Of a stretch of DNA of 7,105 bases, positions 1-5,905 are shown one piece after another. Origin of the DNA: an uncultured Catenibacterium sp. (GTDB lineage Bacteria > Bacillota_I > Bacilli_A > Erysipelotrichales > Coprobacillaceae); the NCBI RefSeq assembly GCF_900764565.1, contig NZ_CAAFOM010000216.1, positions 1 to 7,105 on the forward strand, written 5' to 3'. Position 1 is the first letter of the stretch. Each line of letters opens with the position of its first letter. The position numbers and the translations under genes were made by a program. Below the pieces are notes generated by a model. That model did no database searches. It was not told where the DNA came from and saw only the letters and a program-made list of their open reading frames with translations.

Positions 1-47
1 TATTTTTTATAGTGATAGAATACTCTCAAAATTGGGAACGTTTTCTT

Positions 48-3000
48 TTAGCATCTTTCGCTGAACGTATCTACTGTCTTTAATATCTCTCTTGCAATAT
101 TCATCTTATCCTTAAATAAGGCACTCATACTACCAATTGACTTGAAAGGATCTTGTAATAAGACCTTCTTGTCTTCAATGAAACCATTCTTCACAATATA
201 ATCTACCAATAATTCTACAAAGTGAATCTGCCTAGAATTCAAGCTCTGATCATCTAAGAAACGTGAGAACTCAGCCATAGCTGCTTGTCTATCTAATCCT
301 ACTATCTTTCTAATTAATCTTGTGATAGGTGTATCACCAAAATGTAATCGATAATCGTCTTTACTTCCTAAATCTATCCATAATAAGTTTTCTAGATGTT
401 TCATTTCATCCGGTGTAATAACTTGATTATGTCTGAGCTTATAGATAGCTTCATCATCTTCATGTGCTTTTAAATAATGCTGGACCTTTTCTTTATAGTT
501 TTCTAATCCTTCATCATTATAGAAAGCATCATTCATCTTTGTTTCAATGATTTCATCTTCAAAATGTGTATCTACTGGGTCTACCGGAAGATCAATTGTT
601 AAGTACTTAATAAGTCCTCTGATCTTCTCACGTAGTACTTCTAAATCAAAATAGTTAGCCGTCTTCCAGTAATCAGAATCTTTGGCACATTTCAAATATT
701 CCACATTATCTGCAATATCAGGTGTTGTTTGTTTTTTATATAATTCACCAGCAATCATAATAACCTTATTAATTACCTGACTTGCATCATAATGATTGAG
801 ATATGCCATTTCAATCATATACATCTGTCTATCAAAGAACTTTGCACGTTTATCTTCATCATGAATCACAACAAGTGAAGACAATTCATCTTTAATATAA
901 TGTGTATCCATTTCATTCAGGTTAATCCAGTTATCTGGATTCTTATATTGATGCACATATTTCAAATGAAGCTTTACATTAAAACTATCTTCATTGAGCA
1001 ATTGAATATAACCTGACATTTCTTTGATCTGTTTATTGATTTCATCTACATAATCCTGATCAGATGCATTTTGTTCAAGTGCATAAAGAATATCAACACG
1101 TAACTTATAGATACGCTGAGAGAGTGACTCTATAATACCTGATTTTTCAGGACGCTGGTCTACTCTGAAGTAATCCATATTTCCTAGGTAATCAAATATC
1201 AAGAATCCTTTCTTATCATCTCCTGGACCAAACAAGTCTTTTCTTAGTCTTGTTCCTCTTCCAATCATCTGCCAGAATTTTGCTTTACTTCTTACTTTCT
1301 TAAAGAATACAAGATTAACGATATCTGGTACATCTATACCTGTATCTAGCATATCTACACTAATAGCTATTTGAGGATAACTGTCTGTTTTACTGAATCG
1401 ATCTATCGCATTTTGTACATATTTTGTATTAAATGTGATTACTTCAGCAATCTTTCCCTTGTATTCAGGATAGAGTATATCGAATCTCTCTTTAATCTTA
1501 TTGGCATGATTTTGATTGGCAGCGAAGATGATGCTTTTTCCTATCTTATCTCCTCCTTCGATTTTAATACCATGTTCCATTAAATCTCTGATCACAGTAT
1601 CAATTGTATTAATATTAAAAACAAACTTATTCATTTCACTTGAAGTGATTGTATCAGTATTAGAGAAGAGTTCATCAAATTCTTTCTTCTCTTCTTCTGA
1701 TAACTCATCATAGTGAATACCTTCCTCTAAAAACTTCATTTTAGTTTCATAGGAATGGTAACTGACTAAGTATTTGTCTTTGACAGCTGTTTCATATTCA
1801 TAAGCATATGTAGGGACACCTGTTTCTAAATCAAATATAGAATATGTATTAGCCCCTATACTATCTTTAGGTGTTGCTGTTAAACCTATGAGTAATGCAT
1901 CAAAGTAATCAAATATATCTTTGTATTTGTTGTAAATACTACGATGGCTTTCATCAAGAATAATTAAGTCAAAGTGCCCTGGTGTGAATAAGCGATTACC
2001 ATCTTTGCTTCTTGTTTCATCTATCGCATTCATCATTGTAGGATAAGTACTAAAGATCATTCTTGATACTTCTGGATCTTCTTTGTTTTCACATAGATTA
2101 CAAGTAGTCAGGGAAGGAAGAAGGTTTACAAAGTTCTTCTTTGCCTGATTCACTAATGCAGTACGATCGGCAAGGAATAGTATATTCTTTGCCCAATCTG
2201 CTTTAGTGAGTACATCTACTAAACTAATCGCTACACGTGTTTTACCACTACCTGTTGCCATGACAAGTAATGCTTTTCGACTTCCCTTTTCAAAATCTTC
2301 ACATGTTCTTACAATAGCCTCTTTCTGATAATAACGGTTTGTGATGGCATCTTGTATAACAGGTTTAGAAATACTTCTACGAGTATCTCTTCTATCTATA
2401 AGTAACTGTATTTCATCTTGTGAGAAAATAGAAGAAACCCTTCTATCTGGATACATCATGTCATCCCAGATAAATGTTTCAAAACCATTTGTATAGAATA
2501 TAACTGGTCTTAACCCATATTCCTGTTCAATACAGTCTGCATAGAGTTTTGCCTGGTTACGTCCTACACGAGGATCTACACTTGTTTTCTTCGCTTCTAT
2601 AACAGCAATAATCTTTCCTGTTCTTCCACGTAATATATAATCTACAAAACCTTCTTTTGAATCTGTTGGCATATGATGTACAGGATATTCTTCCTCTACA
2701 TTTGTATCAAAGTCCCATCCTGCTTCCTTCAGCATTAAATCAATATAAAGCTTTCTTGTCTTCCATTCAGGAATCTTATTCACATCAACAAATTCAACAA
2801 CTTTATCTTCTTTTCTCTTAGCTGCCCCTTGTCTTCTTAATTCCTCATTTTCAGCAATTAATCTCGCAAGTTCTTCTTTTTGTTTTTCTTCTTTTTCTTT
2901 CTGTTTATTAAGAATATCTCTTACCTGTTCTTTTAGATCCTTATTCACAAACATATGTGTTTGATCAGGTAACTTAGTAGGATCAAATTCAGGTAATTGT

Positions 3001-3389
3001 TCCTGATAATCTATTCCATAAGAATAGTTCATCCAGTTAACAAGTCTATAGAGATTATTTAAAGCTAGAACTGCTTCTTCTCTTTTTACTTTTCTACTTG
3101 TATGTACAGCAAAGTTTCCTAAAGTAATAACATATCTAATCCCTTCATAGATTTCTGTAGGAATAATTTGTTTAAATGTATATTCATTGACTAAAGCACT
3201 TAGATTATCTCTATAAGGCATCTGTAAGTCTATGTCATTCTTATACATGTAATGTACTGCTTGTTCTAATGCACGTCTTGTAAGTATTGCACAGTTAGCA
3301 GGTGATACCATTAATCCTTTTTCTGCTTCTATACATGTAGAAGCAAAGTCCTGGAATTCTGTTTTGTTTTTTAAAAAAGTAAAGTTCAA
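48..3389 (-). CDS. hsdR: Type I restriction enzyme, R subunit (HsdR)
   Basis: This is the motor and nuclease subunit of a type I R-M complex: it translocates DNA using ATP and cuts unmethylated DNA. Numbering below is from an ATG at 3398. Domains in order: a DUF4145-like N-terminal helical domain (about 18-125); a charged coiled coil (about 155-195); a PD-(D/E)XK nuclease with D253, E268-A-K270 and a QxxxY motif at Q282/Y286; an SF2 helicase motor with Walker A ATGSGKT (381-387), DESH box (482-485), TATP (507-510), motif V around DTGIDVP (685-691) and motif VI QMIGRGTR (710-717); then a long EcoEI-type C-terminal region. About 1,113 residues is normal for the family, and all catalytic motifs are intact. 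The ATG at 3398 abuts the AAAGGAG ribosome site with no spacing. The TTG three codons later has a 9-nt spacing and gives the family-like start MNFTFLKN, so I chose TTG. It is divergent from the small gene at 3515. Confidence 0.96.
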   Translation of the reverse strand: MNFTFLKNKTEFQDFASTCIEAEKGLMVSPANCAILTRRALEQAVHYMYKNDIDLQMPYRDNLSALVNEYTFKQIIPTEIYEGIRYVITLGNFAVHTSRKVKREEAVLALNNLYRLVNWMNYSYGIDYQEQLPEFDPTKLPDQTHMFVNKDLKEQVRDILNKQKEKEEKQKEELARLIAENEELRRQGAAKRKEDKVVEFVDVNKIPEWKTRKLYIDLMLKEAGWDFDTNVEEEYPVHHMPTDSKEGFVDYILRGRTGKIIAVIEAKKTSVDPRVGRNQAKLYADCIEQEYGLRPVIFYTNGFETFIWDDMMYPDRRVSSIFSQDEIQLLIDRRDTRRSISKPVIQDAITNRYYQKEAIVRTCEDFEKGSRKALLVMATGSGKTRVAISLVDVLTKADWAKNILFLADRTALVNQAKKNFVNLLPSLTTCNLCENKEDPEVSRMIFSTYPTMMNAIDETRSKDGNRLFTPGHFDLIILDESHRSIYNKYKDIFDYFDALLIGLTATPKDSIGANTYSIFDLETGVPTYAYEYETAVKDKYLVSYHSYETKMKFLEEGIHYDELSEEEKKEFDELFSNTDTITSSEMNKFVFNINTIDTVIRDLMEHGIKIEGGDKIGKSIIFAANQNHANKIKERFDILYPEYKGKIAEVITFNTKYVQNAIDRFSKTDSYPQIAISVDMLDTGIDVPDIVNLVFFKKVRSKAKFWQMIGRGTRLRKDLFGPGDDKKGFLIFDYLGNMDYFRVDQRPEKSGIIESLSQRIYKLRVDILYALEQNASDQDYVDEINKQIKEMSGYIQLLNEDSFNVKLHLKYVHQYKNPDNWINLNEMDTHYIKDELSSLVVIHDEDKRAKFFDRQMYMIEMAYLNHYDASQVINKVIMIAGELYKKQTTPDIADNVEYLKCAKDSDYWKTANYFDLEVLREKIRGLIKYLTIDLPVDPVDTHFEDEIIETKMNDAFYNDEGLENYKEKVQHYLKAHEDDEAIYKLRHNQVITPDEMKHLENLLWIDLGSKDDYRLHFGDTPITRLIRKIVGLDRQAAMAEFSRFLDDQSLNSRQIHFVELLVDYIVKNGFIEDKKVLLQDPFKSIGSMSALFKDKMNIAREILKTVDTFSERC

Positions 3390-3398
3390 CAGTATCAT

Positions 3399-3405
3399 CT
3401 CCTTT
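3399..3405 (-). promoter_or_regulatory. Shine-Dalgarno site of hsdR that decides the start codon
   Basis: The minus strand reads AAAGGAG here. The first ATG follows it directly (spacing 0), whereas the in-frame TTG at 3389-3387 lies 9 nt downstream. The spacing favours TTG as the functional start and removes three residues from the longest possible frame. Confidence 0.6.
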
Positions 3406-3413
3406 ATGTTTTT

Positions 3414-3443
3414 ATTATATCCTAAAAAAGAAGTTTATGGGAA
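3414..3443 (-). promoter_or_regulatory. Candidate hsdR promoter
   Basis: On the minus strand a perfect TATAAT (3419-3414) lies 18 nt downstream of TTCCCA (3443-3438), a 4/6 match to a sigma-70-type -35. The predicted transcript would start only a few bases before the ribosome site, so the leader would be very short. The match is decent in AT-rich DNA but unproven. It suggests that hsdR can be transcribed separately from hsdM and hsdS. Confidence 0.4.
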
Positions 3444-3457
3444 TAATTGTGGTTACC

Positions 3458-3487
3458 TTATCTATTTAACTTAGAGAATGGTATACT
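3458..3487 (+). promoter_or_regulatory. Extended -10 promoter of the small antitoxin-like gene
   Basis: The plus strand carries TGGTATACT at 3479-3487: a TGn extension followed by TATACT, one mismatch from the consensus -10. A weak -35 (TTATCT, 3458-3463) lies 18 nt upstream. The expected transcript start is near 3494, followed by a strong ribosome site. It points away from the hsdR promoter, and the two -10 boxes are about 60 bp apart. Confidence 0.55.
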
Positions 3488-3502
3488 TTAGGTATATTAT
3501 AT

Positions 3503-3510
3503 GGAGGTGA
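3503..3510 (+). promoter_or_regulatory. Strong ribosome binding site of the 44-codon gene
   Basis: GGAGGTGA is a near-perfect complement to the 16S rRNA 3' end and lies 4 nt before the ATG at 3515. A site this strong argues that the very short frame downstream is really translated. Confidence 0.75.
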
Positions 3511-3514
3511 TTTT

Positions 3515-3649
3515 ATGGATTTAAAACAGTATAATGAATTATTAGAATTACTTGAGAAGTCTGAAGAGGATGTTAGAAATGGTAGAGTAGCACCTATAGA
3601 AGATACTTTCAAAGAATTGAGGGAAATGTTAGGTAGTGACAAGAATTGA
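3515..3649 (+). CDS. Small orphan protein resembling the C-terminal tail of Phd/YefM-type antitoxins
   Basis: This is a 44-residue, acidic, probably helical protein that begins MDLKQYNELLELLEKSEE. The pattern LLExLExSEEDVxNGRVxPxEDTFxELRxML is what I recognise as the toxin-binding C-terminal segment of Phd/YefM or related antitoxins. The usual N-terminal DNA-binding fold is absent, and no toxin gene is adjacent. The gene nonetheless has a complete expression unit: an extended -10 promoter, a GGAGGTGA ribosome site and an intrinsic terminator. A 29-bp tandem duplication at the 3' end changes the ending: without it the frame would read ...MLGSD and stop at a TAG at the terminator, whereas now it ends SDKN with TGA. 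It may be a remnant of a toxin-antitoxin locus, a solo anti-toxin peptide, or something unrelated. The family call is pattern recognition only; the reading frame is well supported. Confidence 0.62.
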   Translation: MDLKQYNELLELLEKSEEDVRNGRVAPIEDTFKELREMLGSDKN

Positions 3650-3669
3650 GGGAAATGTTAGGTAGTGAT
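3612..3669 (+). repeat. 29-bp tandem duplication at the end of the small gene
   Basis: Two adjacent 29-bp units (3612-3640 and 3641-3669) are identical over their first 28 bases and differ only at the last (C versus T). Such identity suggests a recent slippage duplication. Because 29 is not a multiple of three, it shifts the frame and replaces the ancestral stop with TGA at 3647-3649. The second copy is then untranslated spacer before the terminator. Confidence 0.93.
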
Positions 3670-3670
3670 T

Positions 3671-3692
3671 AGCAGCTAAGGCTGCTTTTTTT
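3671..3692 (+). terminator. Intrinsic terminator of the small plus-strand gene
   Basis: AGCAGC (3671-3676) and GCTGCT (3681-3686) form a perfect 6-bp GC-rich stem with a TAAG tetraloop, followed directly by a run of T to 3692. The T tract follows the stem only on the plus strand, so it serves the 44-codon gene rather than the converging SAP gene. Confidence 0.85.
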
Positions 3693-3744
3693 AATATATA
3701 AAGGTAGGATTGATCCTGTCTTAACCGAGTTTGAATTATGATAT

Positions 3745-4818
3745 TTAGAGCTTGTACTGTCTTTTAAATCTTTTAGCACCAATATTGTAAATAGATTCAA
3801 GCGTTGATTTATCATCATTTATTTCAGCAATAACTATTTCAACCTTCTCTTCTGGAATAAAAACAGTAAAAGGAAGACTAATAGCTGAAATTTCTTTTAG
3901 CAAATTTGAAATCAATTCTCTTTCACTCCATCCAAAGTCCTCACTCATATTTTTTATTTTGTTTGTGATTGCCGGAGCCATTCTTATAATTGATTTTTCA
4001 TATGGAAAGAAGTATTCACTATATATAGATAAATATTCCATATTAAAACCATTGCATAATCCACTTAAATCATATGCAATTACCTCACAGAACAATTTAA
4101 AGGCGCCTTTTTCATTATGTTCTTCAACTAGAAAATTTCCCATTTCTAATTTAACATTTCTATAAAGTCCAAAGTCTCTACTCTCAATATACTTGATACA
4201 TTCTTCATTGAAATATTCCCAGATTTTATCACGATAGTTTCTATAGGGAGGTGTTTGTACTTTTTCTGTAAGATTCCATATATCCAGACCACTAATTCTA
4301 TGATTATGTATATAGGGAATCCATTCATATTTTTTCAACAACGCTTCCCCTTTTGGGGTATATTTATATGGTTTTTCAGGAAATAAGATATCTAGCTCTT
4401 TTTCTGAAATATTTTCCAGAATACGTTCAATCATTTCTGACTTTTTTCCTGACGCCTTTAATCCATGAGACTGAAGAACAGGTTTTAACTCAGATATCTT
4501 TCTCTTTGTAAGTCTGTTTGCTGAAAAATCTATTTCTATAAAACCATCCTTTTCAAGTTTTGAAAGAATTGATTGAACATCCTTAATTCCATATTCATAA
4601 GACCAAAATTTTGGAAACTTGTTACCAGATGTACAATAATAACTTGCATAGCTTAGAACAAGAACTTCATGTGGATATAAGGAATCACAGGTAGGCATTT
4701 TACCACTTATTCCTTTTTCAATAGGAAACGCATTATCTTGAATTTTATTTAATAAATCAGAACCATCTGATTTCGCTTTACTTACTTCTTTTTTCTTAAA
4801 AAAATCAAATAAACTCAT
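3745..4818 (-). CDS. SAP-domain protein of unknown function
   Basis: This encodes a 357-residue, probably cytoplasmic protein with no signal peptide or clear membrane segment. The start is the ATG at 4818, preceded at 5 nt by AAAGGTGG; an in-frame ATG eight codons upstream lacks such a site. The N-terminus is short and basic (MSLFDFFKKKEVSK). Residues about 52-97 look helical and winged-helix-like, ending LEKDGFIEIDF. Residues about 103-137 match a SAP motif, a helix-extended-helix fold often used for DNA binding (LTKRKISELKPVLQSHGLKA then GKKSEMIERILENI). A segment around YTPKGEALLKKYEWIPYIHNH follows, a pattern I associate with uncharacterised SAP proteins in Firmicutes and their mobile elements. 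The remainder is not recognised and no catalytic motif is visible. It lies 85 bp after the EcsC-like gene on the same strand, between hsdS and hsdR. DNA binding is an inference. Confidence 0.8.
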   Translation of the reverse strand: MSLFDFFKKKEVSKAKSDGSDLLNKIQDNAFPIEKGISGKMPTCDSLYPHEVLVLSYASYYCTSGNKFPKFWSYEYGIKDVQSILSKLEKDGFIEIDFSANRLTKRKISELKPVLQSHGLKASGKKSEMIERILENISEKELDILFPEKPYKYTPKGEALLKKYEWIPYIHNHRISGLDIWNLTEKVQTPPYRNYRDKIWEYFNEECIKYIESRDFGLYRNVKLEMGNFLVEEHNEKGAFKLFCEVIAYDLSGLCNGFNMEYLSIYSEYFFPYEKSIIRMAPAITNKIKNMSEDFGWSERELISNLLKEISAISLPFTVFIPEEKVEIVIAEINDDKSTLESIYNIGAKRFKRQYKL

Positions 4819-4830
4819 TGTAACCACCTT
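4819..4830 (-). promoter_or_regulatory. Ribosome binding site fixing the SAP gene start
   Basis: The minus strand reads AAAGGTGG, five bases, then ATG at 4818. It supports the shorter start over the ATG/AACATGAGAAAG region just upstream, which has no purine-rich site ahead of it. Confidence 0.6.
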
Positions 4831-4855
4831 TCTCATGTTCATTCTATAAAATTAC

Positions 4856-4879
4856 TTATTCATTTCTCATAATGAATAA
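4856..4879 (-). other. Hairpin between the EcsC-like and SAP genes
   Basis: TTATTCATT (4856-4864) and AATGAATAA (4871-4879) form a perfect 9-bp stem around a 6-nt loop. The stem is AT-rich, and on the minus strand it is followed by GTAATTTTATAG rather than a clean T run. It may be a weak terminator or a processing/attenuation element between the two genes, or a chance palindrome in AT-rich DNA. Confidence 0.4.
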
Positions 4880-4903
4880 CCAACTACTACTAAATACCTC
4901 TGA

Positions 4904-5407
4904 TTAAGCATCTATTACATCAAATTCATCAAATGATTTTCTTGAACTTGGATTGCATAACGCTGTATCCTGCAATGACTTTTTCAAGTTATCACAACAA
5001 GGTTTAAATGATAAATAAGTTATTCCTCCACCAACAACACCACCAACTACAGGAATTGCTTTTCTAAAGAAACCCGCAAAAACCTGTTTAGTCATACACA
5101 CACTAAACCATCTTGAGATTTTCTTTACAATAGGATAGAAAGTACCTTTTGTTAGTGCTTTTTGTAATAGTTTTTTCTCTACTCCTTTTCCTAATGCATT
5201 AGAAAGTATCTTAATACTTGCAACTGAGCCCTCTACTCCATACATTACACCCAAACATAAAGTAATAAGATTCATAGTCTCATCATCAATATTCACACCA
5301 TTTTCAACATTTATTTCAGGAAAACCATACAGATATAACAATTTCTGTATAGCTCTTAGCATATACCCATAATATTGAGCAATATCTGTTGGTAATGTAG
5401 CAAACAT
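4904..5407 (-). CDS. C-terminal EcsC-like fragment of the split gene
   Basis: This is a 167-codon piece that could be translated from an internal ATG at 5407. GGAG lies 5 nt upstream, although those bases also encode the conserved Gly-Gly-Val of the longer frame. It contains the amphipathic LPTDIAQYYGYMLRAIQKLL region, a central helical part, and a glycine-rich, weakly hydrophobic stretch (GFFRKAIPVVGGVVGGGITY) as in EcsC-type proteins, which are poorly characterised and often membrane-associated. Starting here would lose about 46 residues of apparently conserved sequence after the TAA, so a working product is doubtful. Confidence 0.5.
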   Translation of the reverse strand: MFATLPTDIAQYYGYMLRAIQKLLYLYGFPEINVENGVNIDDETMNLITLCLGVMYGVEGSVASIKILSNALGKGVEKKLLQKALTKGTFYPIVKKISRWFSVCMTKQVFAGFFRKAIPVVGGVVGGGITYLSFKPCCDNLKKSLQDTALCNPSSRKSFDEFDVIDA

Positions 5408-5545
5408 AGCAACTCCACCAGGAGCACCTAATGCTAAGGAAATGCCACTTACACAATTTCTTTCATATTGGATTACTTGATCTGCTATATTGTCTATTTC
5501 TTCAACTGTTATACCTGCATGTGCTGGATTAAACTTTATTGCATC

Positions 5546-5797
5546 TTAAATGATATCATTTGAATAGTTTTTCATAAATTGTTTTCTTAAAAACTCTTCT
5601 CGTTCAATATGAACACCCGGTATTCTTAGCCCAAGAATGATTATATCTTCAGTATCCACTCTTCCATCATTATTAATATCTAAAGCATCAAATACTTTGT
5701 CTTTAGAATCAAAAACAATATCTTTACCTTTTGAAACAGCATTTTTAACTTCATTTCCTGTATTTTCAATAACATCCTTCAATTCAATTTTATTCAT
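5546..5797 (-). CDS. N-terminal fragment of the split gene, with an EF-hand/dockerin-like loop
   Basis: This is the 83-codon piece before the TAA. The start is ATG at 5797, preceded at 6 nt by GGGGTG; a GTG at 5806 is the alternative and would add three residues. An amphipathic lysine-rich helix (MNKIELKDVIENTGNEVKNA) is followed by a calcium-loop motif DINNDGRVDTED, which fits DxNxDGxxxxxD with Asp at position 12 as in dockerins. It ends with LGLRIPGVHIEREEFLRKQF. A single EF-hand-like loop next to an EcsC-like region suggests calcium-dependent control or folding, but this is inference. It is probably expressed as a truncated peptide from its own promoter region. Confidence 0.6.
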   Translation of the reverse strand: MNKIELKDVIENTGNEVKNAVSKGKDIVFDSKDKVFDALDINNDGRVDTEDIIILGLRIPGVHIEREEFLRKQFMKNYSNDII

Positions 5798-5827
5798 TAT
5801 GAACACCCCACTAAATAATATTTATGT

Positions 5828-5856
5828 AATATATTTTATCACGTTATGCTTATGAA
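5828..5856 (-). promoter_or_regulatory. Possible promoter of the EF-hand/EcsC-like gene
   Basis: The minus strand has TTCATA (5856-5851), a 17-nt spacer and TATATT (5833-5828), about 30 bp before the ATG at 5797. Each box has mismatches and the whole gap is AT-rich, so this is a weak prediction. It would let the accessory genes be expressed independently of hsdM and hsdS. Confidence 0.3.
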
Positions 5857-5905
5857 TTGAGATTTTATTACTACCGTGAAATATGATATTAATAGATTAA
5901 AGTTA

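Larger units (their letters stand above)
4904..5797 (-). pseudogene. EF-hand/EcsC-like gene split by an in-frame TAA
   Basis: Reading from the ATG at 5797, one frame stays open to the stop at 4904 except for a single TAA at 5548-5546. The codons after this stop (5545-5408) contain no ATG, GTG or TTG, yet they encode sequence that looks conserved and continuous with what follows: DAIKFNPAHAGI, then ERNCVSGISLALGAPGGVA, then MFATLPTDIAQYYGYML. The simplest reading is one ancestral protein of about 297 residues: an amphipathic N-terminus, an EF-hand-like loop, then an EcsC-like domain whose glycine-rich segment VVGGVVGGGITYL sits near the end. A one-base change from a lysine, glutamate or glutamine codon would give TAA. 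No frameshift is needed. Neither half alone seems a complete EcsC-like protein. The EcsC label rests on the xxPxDIxxYYxxxLRxxQKLxYLYG and glycine-rich patterns and is moderate; the split itself is directly visible. Confidence 0.75.

Noticed and set aside
1..47. Terminator after hsdR
   Set aside because: The 47 bases after the hsdR stop show no hairpin followed by a T run.
1371..1713. Plus-strand open frames inside hsdR
   Set aside because: They lie antisense to strongly conserved helicase sequence, have no ribosome sites of note, and encode low-complexity sequence without recognisable motifs.
3706..3717. Small palindrome AGGATTGATCCT as terminator of the SAP gene
   Set aside because: It gives only a 4-bp stem with a 4-nt loop and a short, broken T stretch afterwards; too weak to call.
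3515..3744. A toxin gene partnering the antitoxin-like peptide
   Set aside because: The terminator directly follows the peptide gene and no frame on either strand up to the SAP gene could encode a toxin.
3959..4328. Open frames on either strand within the SAP-domain gene
   Set aside because: They overlap a well-supported coding frame and show no start signal or domain pattern; treated as shadows.
5546..5548. TAA read as a sense codon (recoding) in the EcsC-like gene
   Set aside because: TAA is the natural stop of hsdR, hsdS, the SAP gene and the EcsC-like frame itself, so a reassigned TAA is very unlikely. Programmed readthrough has no visible signal.
5637..5855. Plus-strand frame opposite the EF-hand fragment
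   Set aside because: It is the antisense reading of the DxNxDG coding frame, with a serine-rich composition typical of a shadow.
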